From: an uncultured Cellvibrionales bacterium
Lineage (GTDB): Bacteria > Pseudomonadota > Gammaproteobacteria > Pseudomonadales > Porticoccaceae
Direction of reading: 5' to 3'
Assembly: GCA_913062605.1 (NCBI GenBank)
Contig: CAJXWQ010000004.1
Span: 1-64,000, forward strand
DNA length: 64,000 nt
Within the stretch, counting starts at the first letter, position 1. Every line of letters starts with the position of its first letter. The notes beneath the pieces are model-generated. The model worked only from the letters and a program-made list of their open reading frames with translations, was not told the DNA's origin and made no database searches. This document shows, in pieces, positions 17,759 to 26,955 of this stretch. A program made the translations under genes and the position numbers.

Positions 17759-18736
17759 ATGATGGCTCTGAGTGAATTTTCCCTAATACAAAAGTACTTT
17801 TCTGAGCTCGGTGATGCGCAGGGTGTTGCCCTAGGTGTCGGCGATGATGCCGCCCTGCTCAATATTGCTCCTGGGCAACAACTCGTCGTCACAGTGGATA
17901 CCTTGGTTGCAGGGGTTCACTTTCCTGCTGATGCCACTCCAGCAGATATTGCCCACCGTTCCCTGCGGGTTAATCTCAGCGATATTGCTGCGATGGGGGC
18001 TGAGCCACGATGGTTTACCTTGGCGTTGACCCTGCCAGAAGCCCATGAGCCCTGGTTGCATGAGTTTTCCCAAGCGCTCGCAGAAGATGCCTCTACTTTC
18101 GGTTGTGCTCTGGTTGGGGGGGATACCACCGCTGGGCCATTGACTATTTCTATCCAATTATTTGGTGTTGTTCCCGAGGGTGAGGCGCTGACTCGAAGTG
18201 GAGCTACCGTTGGCGATAGCATCTACGTTACCGGTTCTCTGGGCGAGGGTGCAGCAGCATTGTCTCTTTTTGATGACGCTGATTTTGGTAGTTCACACGA
18301 ACGCAGTTGCTTGCATCAGCGGTTTTATCGACCACAGCCCAGATTGGCGGAGGGGATAAAGCTTCGTGGCTTGGCCTCTGCGGCATTGGATATTTCAGAT
18401 GGACTGATAGCAGACCTTGGCCACATCGCAGCGTGCAGCCATGTGGGTGCTGAAGTGAAGCTCGAACAGTTACCTATAGCACCTTGGCTAAAGGCATTAA
18501 GTGATTCGGCTACCGTTAATCGTTGGGCGATGAGTGGGGGCGATGACTACGAATTATGTTTCACTGTGCCCCAGAAAAACCGGAATCAGGTGGAGCAGTT
18601 AATTGCTCAGGGTGAATTATTGGCCACCTGTATTGGTCAAATAACTGGAGGTGACTTGGTAGGAGATAATGTCCAGTGTGTTGATGAAAAAGGTAATTTA
18701 GTGCATGTTGCAAAGTCTGGTTACCAGCACTTTTGA
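17759..18736 (+). CDS. thiL: Thiamine-monophosphate kinase
   Basis: Phosphorylates thiamine phosphate to the active diphosphate. The 325-residue protein of the PurM/ThiL fold has GVGDDAALL, NLSDIAAMGAEPRWF, VGGDTTAGPLTISIQ, LDISDGLIADLGHI and SGGDDYELCFTVP. Start ATG ATG at 17759/17762 follows AGGGG at 17746. Part of the nusB-thiL-pgpA string that is conserved in proteobacteria. Confidence 0.97.
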   Translation: MMALSEFSLIQKYFSELGDAQGVALGVGDDAALLNIAPGQQLVVTVDTLVAGVHFPADATPADIAHRSLRVNLSDIAAMGAEPRWFTLALTLPEAHEPWLHEFSQALAEDASTFGCALVGGDTTAGPLTISIQLFGVVPEGEALTRSGATVGDSIYVTGSLGEGAAALSLFDDADFGSSHERSCLHQRFYRPQPRLAEGIKLRGLASAALDISDGLIADLGHIAACSHVGAEVKLEQLPIAPWLKALSDSATVNRWAMSGGDDYELCFTVPQKNRNQVEQLIAQGELLATCIGQITGGDLVGDNVQCVDEKGNLVHVAKSGYQHF

Positions 18737-18766
18737 TAAATACGTTCCCAGTAAACAGGAGTACCC

Positions 18767-19249
18767 ATGGCTGAGGTAAAGCCTAGCTTTCAACAGTTAC
18801 TACGTAACCCCGTGCATTTTCTGGCCTTTGGTTTTGGGAGCGGGCTCGCTCCAAAAGCTCCCGGTACAGCGGGTACTCTGGTGGCTCTGTTGCTGTGGCC
18901 AATGTTGGCAACAATGCCATTGACTATCTACTTATCGATAGTGGCGCTGGCGGCAGTTGGTGGTTTTTACCTCTGTGGTAAGACAGCCAGTGATTTAGGC
19001 GTTCATGATCACCAGGGTATTGTTTGGGATGAGATCGCCGGTTTTTGGTTGGCGATGACCGCTGTGCCGGTGACATGGACATGGATGGTGGCAGGTTTTG
19101 TTTTATTTCGACTCTTTGATATCTGGAAGCCTTGGCCCATTGGTTGGCTCGATAAGCAAGTGGGCGGTGGCGTAGGTATTATGCTGGATGATCTGGTGGC
19201 TGGACTATTTACCTGGTTGCTACTGTTTCTGGCAATAACATTTTTGTAG
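18767..19249 (+). CDS. pgpA: Phosphatidylglycerophosphatase A
   Basis: Inner-membrane enzyme removing phosphate from phosphatidylglycerophosphate to make phosphatidylglycerol. The 160 residues show GSGLAPKAPGTAGTLVALLL near the N-terminus, IVWDEIAGFW with acidic residues, FRLFDIWKPWPIGWLDK and the terminal MLDDLVAGLFTWLLL, with about four membrane segments. It follows thiL by 30 nt as in E. coli. Confidence 0.96.
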   Translation: MAEVKPSFQQLLRNPVHFLAFGFGSGLAPKAPGTAGTLVALLLWPMLATMPLTIYLSIVALAAVGGFYLCGKTASDLGVHDHQGIVWDEIAGFWLAMTAVPVTWTWMVAGFVLFRLFDIWKPWPIGWLDKQVGGGVGIMLDDLVAGLFTWLLLFLAITFL

Positions 19250-19318
19250 GCACCGTTTTACAGGTGATATTTTATAGGCACTGTATATAGGTGCTGCTTT
19301 CATGGCGAGGGTGCAGGG

Positions 19319-19969
19319 ATGATGCGACAAACATTGGGGATCTGCTTGGCCCTTATTGGCCTGTTGTCAGTGCTTGTTGGCTGGGCAGCCCCTGATATTC
19401 GTGTGCAGGGGTTATTTGGCGGTAGTGCGGTATTAGTCATTAATGGTAAGCAGCGATTATTGAAGCAAGGGCAAGTCAGTCCTGAAGGGGTCAAGCTGGT
19501 GTCCAGTGATAGCCATCAGGCTGTGGTTGAGGTTGAAGGTCAGCAGGTTACCTTGGGCTTGTCGCAGCATATATCCTCCAATTTTCAGGCAGCTGATCAG
19601 GCTGAAGTAAGAATTCCACGAGCCCCGAATGGGCACTACATGGTCAGTGGTTTTATCAATGGTCACCCGGTGGACTTTATGGTGGATACGGGGGCTACGT
19701 CGGTGGCAATGAATCTGAATGATGCCAAGCGGCTGGGTGTGGACTTTCGGCGCGGTAAACATGCCAACGCAAGTACGGCTGGTGGAATAGTGAATGCCTT
19801 TGAGGTGGATTTGGATAAGTTGGTCATCGGAAATATCACGGCCCGCCAGGTATCCGCAACTATCGTGGTCGGGAACTTTCCCTCAAATGTACTTTTAGGG
19901 AACAGTTTTCTAAGTCGTGTCGAAATGACAGAGGAAGAAGGGGTGATGGTCTTGAGGAAGAAATATTAG
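19319..19969 (+). CDS. Retropepsin-like aspartic protease, membrane-anchored (TIGR02281 type)
   Basis: The 216-residue protein has one N-terminal hydrophobic segment (about residues 6-23) placing the rest in the periplasm, a middle region of about 70 residues with beta character, and a C-terminal clan-AA protease domain (about 100-215) with the active-site motif FMVDTGATSVAMN and the downstream NVLLGNSFLSRVEM. As a single-motif enzyme it would act as a dimer. This family is widespread in proteobacteria; substrates are unknown to me. It sits between pgpA and ribA on the same strand, 69 nt after pgpA. Confidence 0.87.
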   Translation: MMRQTLGICLALIGLLSVLVGWAAPDIRVQGLFGGSAVLVINGKQRLLKQGQVSPEGVKLVSSDSHQAVVEVEGQQVTLGLSQHISSNFQAADQAEVRIPRAPNGHYMVSGFINGHPVDFMVDTGATSVAMNLNDAKRLGVDFRRGKHANASTAGGIVNAFEVDLDKLVIGNITARQVSATIVVGNFPSNVLLGNSFLSRVEMTEEEGVMVLRKKY

Positions 19970-20128
19970 ACTACGGTCAAGTAACAGAGGAAAAACCAAC
20001 TGCTCACATGGCATGCTGGGGGAAAACGCATGGGAAGCCCTTTACTCAGGGCGTATCCCGGCTAAAATAGCCACCCTCCTGACTTTTTAGTCATTACCAA
20101 TTTTGGTCATCACCTTTTGGAGTCATCA

Positions 20129-20731
20129 GTGCCCCTACGTTTTGTTCAAAGCTCGAAGCTTCCCACCCAGTGGGGCGTATTTGATGTCCATGGTTTTGAG
20201 GATGCCGAAAGCGATAAAGAGCATATAGCCGTGACCATGGGTGACGTCTCCAGTGATGAACCGGTGTTGTTACGAATACACTCTGAATGTCTAACTGGTG
20301 ACGCCCTGTTCAGTATCCGTTGTGATTGTGGTGCCCAACTGGAAGAGGCGATGCGTCGTATTGCTGATGAGGGGCGTGGTGCAATCCTATACTTGCGTCA
20401 GGAGGGGAGAGGGATCGGACTGTTGAATAAGATCAAAGCCTATCACCTTCAGGATCAGGGTGCCGATACTGTAGAAGCCAACGAGCAGCTTGGTTTTGGG
20501 GCAGATATGAGAAATTACAGTATTTGTAAGCCCATTCTAAAGCACCTGAAGGTAAGTAAGGTGAGGCTTCTGACTAATAACCCACACAAGGTTGAAGCAC
20601 TTGAGACTCTGGGTATCTCCGTCACAGAGCGTGTTTCCCTGCAAACGGGCCGCAACCCACATAATGTTAATTATCTGGAGACAAAGGCAGGTAAATTGGG
20701 CCATCTATTTGATGATCAGGATAAAGGTTAA
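20129..20731 (+). CDS. ribA: GTP cyclohydrolase II
   Basis: First committed step of riboflavin synthesis: opens GTP to the diaminopyrimidine phosphate. It contains the zinc motif C-x10-C-x-C ([20 protein letters not shown]) and the catalytic segment [19 protein letters not shown]. The frame is open from a TTG at 20117, but GGAG at 20119-20122 is properly placed for GTG 20129, giving 200 residues close to E. coli (196). This is the complete enzyme that compensates for the dead second half of the ribB product at 15522. hisF begins 8 nt later. Confidence 0.95.
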   Translation: MPLRFVQSSKLPTQWGVFDVHGFEDAESDKEHIAVTMGDVSSDEPVLLRIHSECLTGDALFSIRCDCGAQLEEAMRRIADEGRGAILYLRQEGRGIGLLNKIKAYHLQDQGADTVEANEQLGFGADMRNYSICKPILKHLKVSKVRLLTNNPHKVEALETLGISVTERVSLQTGRNPHNVNYLETKAGKLGHLFDDQDKG

Positions 20732-20739
20732 GGTTTCCT

Positions 20740-21510
20740 ATGACGCTCGCCAAACGAATTATTCCCTGCCTTGATGTAGACAAAGGGCGCGTGGTGAAAG
20801 GTGTCCAGTTTGTGGACATCCGTGATGCAGGTGACCCTGTGGAAGTGGCCAAGCGTTACGATGAGCAGGGTGCAGACGAAATTACCTTTCTTGATATTAC
20901 CGCCAGTCATGAAGATCGGGACACCATGATTCATATGGTGGAGCGAATGGCCAGTGAAGTATTTATTCCCCTGACGGTTGGGGGTGGTGTGCGCACCCTA
21001 GAAGATATACGAGCATTACTTAATGCTGGTGCCGATAAGGTGGGCATCAATTCAGCAGCGGTAAAAAATCCTGAATTTGTTCGTGCGGCTGCTGAGCGAT
21101 TTGGCTCCCAATGTATTGTGGTAGCCATTGATGCTAAGCAGGTGAGTACCGATGGGAAGCCTTTGCATTGGGAGATTTTCACCCACGGGGGTCGAAACCC
21201 TACCGGTATTGATGCCGTGGGTTGGGCTATTAAAATGGCGGAGTATGGCGCTGGTGAAATTCTATTGACCAGTATGGATCGCGATGGCACCAAGAGTGGT
21301 TTTAATCTTCCGCTGACACGGGCTATTAGTGATGCCGTAGATGTTCCTGTTATTGCCTCAGGCGGTGTTGGAAACTTACAGGACTTGGTCGATGGCGTGA
21401 TCGAAGGTAAAGCAGACGCTGTATTGGCGGCCAGTATTTTTCACTTTGGTGAATACACAATACCTCAAGCCAAGGCCTATATGGCGGAGTGTGGCGTAGA
21501 AGTACGGTAA
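20740..21510 (+). CDS. hisF: Imidazole glycerol phosphate synthase subunit HisF
   Basis: Cyclase half of IGP synthase, a TIM barrel that uses ammonia from HisH. Catalytic aspartates are present in [14 protein letters not shown] (Asp near 11) and [10 protein letters not shown] (near 130); phosphate loops are [11 protein letters not shown] and [12 protein letters not shown]. Length 256 is typical. It is separated from other his genes: hisG-hisD-hisC lie at 50-53 kb, and hisH/hisA/hisB/hisI are not in the window. It is coupled closely to ribA. Confidence 0.97.
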   Translation: MTLAKRIIPCLDVDKGRVVKGVQFVDIRDAGDPVEVAKRYDEQGADEITFLDITASHEDRDTMIHMVERMASEVFIPLTVGGGVRTLEDIRALLNAGADKVGINSAAVKNPEFVRAAAERFGSQCIVVAIDAKQVSTDGKPLHWEIFTHGGRNPTGIDAVGWAIKMAEYGAGEILLTSMDRDGTKSGFNLPLTRAISDAVDVPVIASGGVGNLQDLVDGVIEGKADAVLAASIFHFGEYTIPQAKAYMAECGVEVR

Positions 21511-21518
21511 GCCAGAGA

Positions 21519-21752
21519 TTAAACTGCGTACTTTATGTCAGGTACAAAAAATTCCAGTGTTTCAGCATCCGCCTTCTGAGCGAACTCGATAAAATCTTCT
21601 ACAGCTTTAATGGCACAAGCCTTGGAATCAAACGGGCCAACAGAAGCGCCTTCGCGGGTGGCGAAAAACCAGAAGTTGTGTAACTTGAAAAAGCGGTCGC
21701 TCCTAATGGGAGGGTGGCGCTCACTATTTTCATCTTGTCTCAGTAGACTCAT
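21519..21752 (-). CDS. DUF6316 family small protein
   Basis: A 77-residue soluble protein with the pattern RSDRFFKLHNFWFFATREG...VGPFDSKACAIKAVEDFI, which I recognise as the DUF6316 type found in Pseudomonas-related marine gammaproteobacteria. The WFxTREG...GPF core suggests a small beta-hairpin followed by a helix. It has no close co-directional partner: its stop faces hisF's stop 9 nt away. Function unknown. Confidence 0.72.
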   Translation of the reverse strand: MSLLRQDENSERHPPIRSDRFFKLHNFWFFATREGASVGPFDSKACAIKAVEDFIEFAQKADAETLEFFVPDIKYAV

Positions 21753-21907
21753 TTCACTTCCTGCCTTAAGTATAAGTTACCTTTTTACTAGCCTAGATGG
21801 GCTTGATCAAAACACCCTCCAGTTCGTCTTATCCTTAACGCGCAGTGCCAGTTCAGCACAATATATCCAGAAAAGTCAATAAGTTCTCTCTTCTGTTGTG
21901 ACACAGG

Positions 21908-23179
21908 TCATAGTTTTGGGGTTTGCTTGCTGAGTATGTCGAAGCCTTTCAGCAGATTAAGGGCCTCATAAAGCTGGTTGTCTTCCAGCACAATATTGTT
22001 TTCGGTTTGTGCTTTAGTGCTTGTATTGTTGGCCAAGTGGCCTGATAGGTTTGCTTCCTTGATTTGTTCTTGGGATTTCAACAGTTTGATCTCAGCCGGT
22101 TCGACAACGATGTCGGGTTTGATGCCCTCAGCCTGAATTGATCGTTTGTTGGGTGTGAAATAACGAGCGGTGGTGAGTTTGATACCTCGACCATCACCGA
22201 GTGGTATAACTGTTTGAACGGAGCCTTTGCCAAAACTGTCTGTGCCAAGTAATAGTGCTCTGCCGTGATCTTTCAGAGCACCAGCCACAATCTCTGCAGC
22301 GGAAGCAGACCCTTCATTAATCAGTACCACAATGGGCAGGCCTTTAAGTGCATCCCCTGGTGTTGCGTGAAATGAGTTATTTGAGCTGGGAAGACGGCCC
22401 TCTGTGTAGACGACCATGCCTCCATCAAGCACGGCATCGGTAACGTCTATCGAGGCATGCAATAGACCACCTGGGTTATTGCGCAAATCGAGCACCATTC
22501 CTTTCAGGTCACTATCTTGCTTTAGTAGATCGTTGAGTGCTTCATGGAATTCTCTACCAGTATGTTCTTGGAACTGTGCTATCCGTACATAGCCAAAGCC
22601 GGGTTCAAGAAATTTGCTGCGAACACTGTGAACCTTGATGATGTCGCGGACGATATCAACCTCAAGGGGACCGTCCACATTTTCTCTGGCCACGGTTAGC
22701 GTTAGTGTGGAGCCCTTGGGTCCACGCATAATATCAATAGCCTCGTTGAGGCTCATACCTTGAACCAGTTGGTCGTCCAGTTTGATAATTAGGTCTCCCG
22801 CTTGTATCCCTGCCCGCTTAGCCGGCGTGTCGTCAATGGGAGAGATGACCTTAATAAACCCGCCTTCCATAGTCACTTCAATGCCGAGTCCACCGAATTC
22901 TCCGCTGGTGTGTTCCTGCAAGTCGCCGTAGGCATCCTTATCAAGATAGACAGAGTGTGGGTCCAGACTACTGAGTAGTCCGATAATTGACATTTCAAGC
23001 AAGGCCTTGTCATCCACATCTTCAACGTAGGCTTGACGTACTTGGTCAAACACTTGAGTGAAGTGGCGTAACTCTTCGAGTGGGAGGCGTGCATCCTCAG
23101 AGATATCTTCAGCCAATGTGTTGGTGTTTGAAAAGAGAACAACCAATGTCACAAGCAGTGATCTTAAGAATGGCATCAT
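21908..23179 (-). CDS. ctpA: C-terminal processing protease, S41 family
   Basis: Periplasmic serine protease that trims C-termini of envelope proteins. The 423-residue precursor has a signal peptide (about 1-23), a dimerising N-terminal region, a PDZ domain (about 92-175, FGGLGIEVTMEGGFIKVISP), and the S41 catalytic core with LDLRNNPGGLLHASIDV, the nucleophile in NEGSASAAEIVAGAL and the general-base Lys in GKGSVQTVIPLG. It is the last gene of gpmI-envC-ctpA. In Pseudomonas CtpA acts with a lipoprotein adaptor on peptidoglycan hydrolases, which fits its neighbour EnvC. Confidence 0.95.
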   Translation of the reverse strand: MMPFLRSLLVTLVVLFSNTNTLAEDISEDARLPLEELRHFTQVFDQVRQAYVEDVDDKALLEMSIIGLLSSLDPHSVYLDKDAYGDLQEHTSGEFGGLGIEVTMEGGFIKVISPIDDTPAKRAGIQAGDLIIKLDDQLVQGMSLNEAIDIMRGPKGSTLTLTVARENVDGPLEVDIVRDIIKVHSVRSKFLEPGFGYVRIAQFQEHTGREFHEALNDLLKQDSDLKGMVLDLRNNPGGLLHASIDVTDAVLDGGMVVYTEGRLPSSNNSFHATPGDALKGLPIVVLINEGSASAAEIVAGALKDHGRALLLGTDSFGKGSVQTVIPLGDGRGIKLTTARYFTPNKRSIQAEGIKPDIVVEPAEIKLLKSQEQIKEANLSGHLANNTSTKAQTENNIVLEDNQLYEALNLLKGFDILSKQTPKL

Positions 23180-23271
23180 GAGTTTTTCCTAGTGCGTGTT
23201 CCGGTAGTGTACGTTTGACTCTGCTATAGGGAAAGGTGCCTCATTCTGAGGTGTTTTTATTCCTTCGCCGG

Positions 23272-24414
23272 TTAGCCTTTTTTCTTCAGCCAGAGTTTAG
23301 GGTTGGTGGGTTTTCCATTATGGCGAATTTCAAAATATAGGGCGTGCTCCTCTCGGCCACCCGAATTGCCAACTTTAGCAATGGTTTCACCTGTCAGTAC
23401 CCACTCTCCAGTTTCTTTGAGCAGTACCTGATTGTGGGCATACAGGCTCATATAGCCGTCACCGTGATCAAGAATTATCAATAGCCCATGACCACGCAGG
23501 TAATTTGAAAATATCACCCTGCCGTGATGAATTGTATTGACGGGCGAACCTTCTTTTGCCTTGAGTAGCCAGCCATCCCAAGTGATGCTGGCATTGCGGC
23601 TGGCGCCAAAATATTTGCTGAGTCGACCGGAAACAGGCCATGCTAGTCGGCCCCTTTGGCCAGCAAAGGACCGCTCTGTTTCAGGTAGGGATAACTTGGC
23701 GATACTTTCCTGAAGCGATTTTAATACGCGTTCTAACCTGCTGCGCTCAGTGTTAAGTTTGTTGAGTGTTTGCTTGGACCCACTGAGCTGCTTGTTTAAT
23801 TGGGCTAACACTTCACGACGTACCTGTTGTCGTTCAATGAGTTGTTGCTGCTCTTGTTTGAGGGCATCTCGGTTTGTGGATAATGCTAATTGGCGGTCAG
23901 AGATCGAGGCTTCAACCCTATTGAGAGAGGCCAAGGTTTCACGGTAGTGGTTAAGCTTTTCACCTCGAGCACGCAGGAAGTAATCATAATATTTTAATGT
24001 TCTGCTTATTCTGTCAGGGTTTTCCTGATTGAGTAGCAGTTTGATAGGTTCTTCACTGCCGAGGTGGTAGGCCGCGGTAATCTGTTTTGAGATCATGGCT
24101 TGTTGGCTCTTGCGAGATGCCTCAAGAGTCGTTTGTTCGAGATGTAATTGGGTGAGTTCAGTATTCAGTGACTTGAGTTTTATTTCCAGCGCATTGATCT
24201 TTAGGTTGATTTCTGCGGAGGCTAGTTCAGCTGTCCTCAATGCTTTATTGAGAGAATCCTGTTGCTTGCTACTACCCTTGATGGATTGTTGTAGTTTGGC
24301 AATATCCTGACTGATCGTTTTTAGCTTGATGCGATCTTCTTTTTCTCCAGCCAGGGTGGATGACACCAGCAGAAATGTCAGCACGGCTGAAATGACTAGC
24401 TGGGTCTTGAACAT
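23272..24414 (-). CDS. envC: Murein hydrolase activator EnvC (degenerate LytM/M23 domain)
   Basis: Signal peptide (about 1-22), then a long coiled coil (about 25-245) and a C-terminal LytM domain (about 255-378). The catalytic zinc ligands of true M23 peptidases are lost: the HxGxD site reads TWDGWLLKAKEG and the terminal HxH is ALYFEIR. This is the EnvC type that activates AmiA/AmiB amidases at division septa rather than cutting itself. It lies between gpmI and ctpA on the same strand, the order known from Pseudomonas. Confidence 0.93.
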   Translation of the reverse strand: MFKTQLVISAVLTFLLVSSTLAGEKEDRIKLKTISQDIAKLQQSIKGSSKQQDSLNKALRTAELASAEINLKINALEIKLKSLNTELTQLHLEQTTLEASRKSQQAMISKQITAAYHLGSEEPIKLLLNQENPDRISRTLKYYDYFLRARGEKLNHYRETLASLNRVEASISDRQLALSTNRDALKQEQQQLIERQQVRREVLAQLNKQLSGSKQTLNKLNTERSRLERVLKSLQESIAKLSLPETERSFAGQRGRLAWPVSGRLSKYFGASRNASITWDGWLLKAKEGSPVNTIHHGRVIFSNYLRGHGLLIILDHGDGYMSLYAHNQVLLKETGEWVLTGETIAKVGNSGGREEHALYFEIRHNGKPTNPKLWLKKKG

Positions 24415-24429
24415 TATGGTGAGCCCTGA

Positions 24430-26019
24430 TTAATCAGTTGGGCTGTTGATGGTGACCAGAGAATGGCCCGTCATTTCAGGAGGTTGTGGTAAACCCATTA
24501 ACATCAACATACTGGGGGCGACATCGGCCAAAGTACCATCATCGGCAAGTGTTAGATTCTTCTGTCCTGTGTAGATGAGAGGCACGGGTAAGGTGGTGTG
24601 TTGCGTGTGAGCTTGGCCCGAGTCTTCATCAAACATCTGTTCTACATTGCCGTGGTCGGCAGTAATTAGGCATTCACCGCCAGTCTTGTCGAGAGCAGCA
24701 AGCACCTTGGTGACGCAGGCATCGACAACTTCAACGGCCTTGACGGCGGCATCAAAAATACCACTGTGTCCAACTTGGTCGCAGTTGGCGTAGTTGCAAA
24801 TAATGGCATCGTACTGCCGACTGTCAATGGCAGTAATCAGTTTGTCCGTCAACTCATAGGCACTCATTTCCGGTTGAAGGTCATAGGTGGCGACTTTAGG
24901 AGAAGGGATGAGTATTCGATCCTCTCCTTTGAAAAGGGTCTCTTGGCCACCGCTGAAGAAGAAAGTGACGTGAGCATATTTTTCAGTTTCAGCAATTCGT
25001 AACTGGGTCTTGCCTAGGTTGCTCAGGTATTCACCAAATGAGTTGCTGAGGTTTTCCGGTGGGAAAGCACAGCTGGTATGAATGTCAGCTGCATATTCTG
25101 TGGTCATGACAAAGTCTGTCAGTGAGGGTTGGGCTGTACGGTCAAAACCAGAGAAACTGTTATCTACAAAGGCGCGGGTGAGCTGTCTTGCTCGATCAGG
25201 CCGGAAGTTCATGTAGAGAACAGTATCTCCATCCTGGATGGTGGCAGGGTGCTCACCCTCTCCGAAAATAAGAGTGGGTAGAATGAATTCGTCGTTCTCA
25301 TCTCGGTCATAGCCAGCGTGTAACCCTGCAATGGGGTCGGCGGACAGATGCTCTGTCTCACCAAGGGTTAGCATGTTGTAAGCTGCAGCAACCCGATCCC
25401 AGCGTTGGTCTCTATCCATGGCGTAGAAGCGACCACAGATACTTGCGATTCTGCCAACGCCTAGTTCCGACAGTATTGTTGCGGTGTTTCTTAGGGAGTC
25501 TTCAGCACTTCGAGGTGGGGTGTCTCGTCCATCCAAAAAGGCATGCACGTACACCTTTGTGGCGCCGCGCTGAGCGGCCATGCTTACCATGGCATTAATA
25601 TGGTCTTCATGGCTGTGGACGCCTCCAGAGGATAGTAGGCCAAGAATATGTACGGCCTTATTTGCTTCTACGGCCTTGTCGATGGCATGGGTATAGGCGG
25701 GGTTGGTGAAAAAAGCACCATCACTCACGGCTTTATTTATTCGGGTAAAGCTCTGGTGGATCACCCGGCCTGAGCCCAGTGTTATGTGCCCCACTTCACT
25801 GTTACCCATTTGGCCCTCGGGCAGGCCTGCCGATAACCCCGAGGTACTAATGAGTGTTCGAGGGTGGGTTTTCCATAGGCCATCCAGCGTTGGGGTATTA
25901 GCGGTATAAATAGCATTATGCTCAGTGCTGTCGCTATGTCCGTAGCCATCAAGCACCAGTAGGAGCAGCGGTTTTTTTTGTTCACTCATCGCGTTGATTT
26001 GGCTAGCCTCCGTAGTCAT
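24430..26019 (-). CDS. gpmI: 2,3-bisphosphoglycerate-independent phosphoglycerate mutase
   Basis: Interconverts 3- and 2-phosphoglycerate with two Mn2+ ions. The alkaline-phosphatase-like fold is complete: [18 protein letters not shown], the phosphoserine loop [45 protein letters not shown], the [12 protein letters not shown] metal site and [12 protein letters not shown]. Length is 529 from ATG 26019. A second in-frame ATG at 25989 ([11 protein letters not shown]) fits homologues better in length, but neither has a well-spaced ribosome site: a GGAGG lies 17 nt before 25989. The start is therefore uncertain by 10 residues. Confidence 0.95.
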   Translation of the reverse strand: MTTEASQINAMSEQKKPLLLLVLDGYGHSDSTEHNAIYTANTPTLDGLWKTHPRTLISTSGLSAGLPEGQMGNSEVGHITLGSGRVIHQSFTRINKAVSDGAFFTNPAYTHAIDKAVEANKAVHILGLLSSGGVHSHEDHINAMVSMAAQRGATKVYVHAFLDGRDTPPRSAEDSLRNTATILSELGVGRIASICGRFYAMDRDQRWDRVAAAYNMLTLGETEHLSADPIAGLHAGYDRDENDEFILPTLIFGEGEHPATIQDGDTVLYMNFRPDRARQLTRAFVDNSFSGFDRTAQPSLTDFVMTTEYAADIHTSCAFPPENLSNSFGEYLSNLGKTQLRIAETEKYAHVTFFFSGGQETLFKGEDRILIPSPKVATYDLQPEMSAYELTDKLITAIDSRQYDAIICNYANCDQVGHSGIFDAAVKAVEVVDACVTKVLAALDKTGGECLITADHGNVEQMFDEDSGQAHTQHTTLPVPLIYTGQKNLTLADDGTLADVAPSMLMLMGLPQPPEMTGHSLVTINSPTD

Positions 26020-26187
26020 ATGAATAGTCGTGGGAATAAGCCGAGAATCTTACCGGCAAAGCCGTTTCAGCGCCATTGGTGGTTTCCTATCGGAGGGAGT
26101 GGTGTGTATACTTTGGCCGCTTTCGCAACAGGCTCACAACAGGTTATCAACCTAGGGGTTATTAACCAGGGGGCCATCAATTGATAA

Positions 26188-26613
26188 ATGAGGCCGTGGA
26201 TCGTGGAATTTTTTGTTTTTGTCAGTGAACAGTGGATGCTCGTCAGCGCCCTGATGGTAATTGTCTACCTGTTTGCTATTAATGAGCGTATCAAAAGCGG
26301 TAAACCAATTTCTTCCCACGTGGCAACGCGTATGCTCAATACTGATGAGGCTGTGCTACTGGATATTCGTGAGGCAAAGGACTTTAAAGCGGGTCATATT
26401 GCAGGTGCAATTAATATACCTCATACCAAACTACAAGATCGTTTGGTTGAGCTGGAGGCCCATCGTGAAAAAGCCATTATTATTGTCGACAAAGCGGGAC
26501 AGCATACCGGTGCTATCGGGCGCCGCCTCCAACAGAAAGAGTTCAATGTGCAGCGATTGACCGGCGGTATGATGGAGTGGCAGAACCAGAAGTTGCCCGT
26601 TGTAAAAGACTGA
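26188..26613 (+). CDS. Membrane-anchored rhodanese-like protein lacking the active-site Cys
   Basis: The 141-residue protein has an N-terminal membrane segment (about residues 5-28) and a rhodanese domain (about 42-138) with VLLDIREAKDFKAGHIAGAI and the C-terminal GGMMEWQNQKLPVV. The active-site loop, where sulfurtransferases have a Cys, reads IIIVDKAGQHTGA with Asp in that place, so it should not carry a persulfide. It corresponds to the YibN-type gene found before grxC-secB. The grxC start codon lies 1 nt after its stop. A structural or binding role at the inner membrane is possible. Confidence 0.9.
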   Translation: MRPWIVEFFVFVSEQWMLVSALMVIVYLFAINERIKSGKPISSHVATRMLNTDEAVLLDIREAKDFKAGHIAGAINIPHTKLQDRLVELEAHREKAIIIVDKAGQHTGAIGRRLQQKEFNVQRLTGGMMEWQNQKLPVVKD

Positions 26614-26614
26614 C

Positions 26615-26875
26615 ATGTCCAAGGTAACGGTATACACAACGCGTTCCTGTGGTTACTGCGTGGCAGCAAAAAAATTATTGACTGATAAGGGTGTGAAATA
26701 TAGTGAGGTTACTGTTGATTCAGACCCGGCAATGCGACGTAAGCTGATAACACTCAGTGGCCGCCATACGGTGCCGCAAATCTGGGTAGGTGAAACCCAT
26801 GTGGGGGGCTGTGATGATTTGCATCGTTTGGATCTGTCCGGGCAGCTTGATGTGTTAATCGCAGCAAGTTTGTAG
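26615..26875 (+). CDS. grxC: Glutaredoxin 3
   Basis: Small cytoplasmic thiol-disulfide reductase using glutathione. The 86 residues carry the dithiol site RSCGYCVAAKKLL near residue 11, the cis-Pro segment HTVPQIWVGE and the glutathione-binding VGGCDDLHRL. It follows the rhodanese gene with a 1-nt gap and precedes secB, the conserved yibN-grxC-secB order. Confidence 0.97.
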   Translation: MSKVTVYTTRSCGYCVAAKKLLTDKGVKYSEVTVDSDPAMRRKLITLSGRHTVPQIWVGETHVGGCDDLHRLDLSGQLDVLIAASL

Positions 26876-26955
26876 ATGACTTTAGATTATTCCCTAAAAT
26901 TTTATAGATGAGAGCAGTGGCACATAAATAACACTGAATTAGCAAAGGTATCAAC

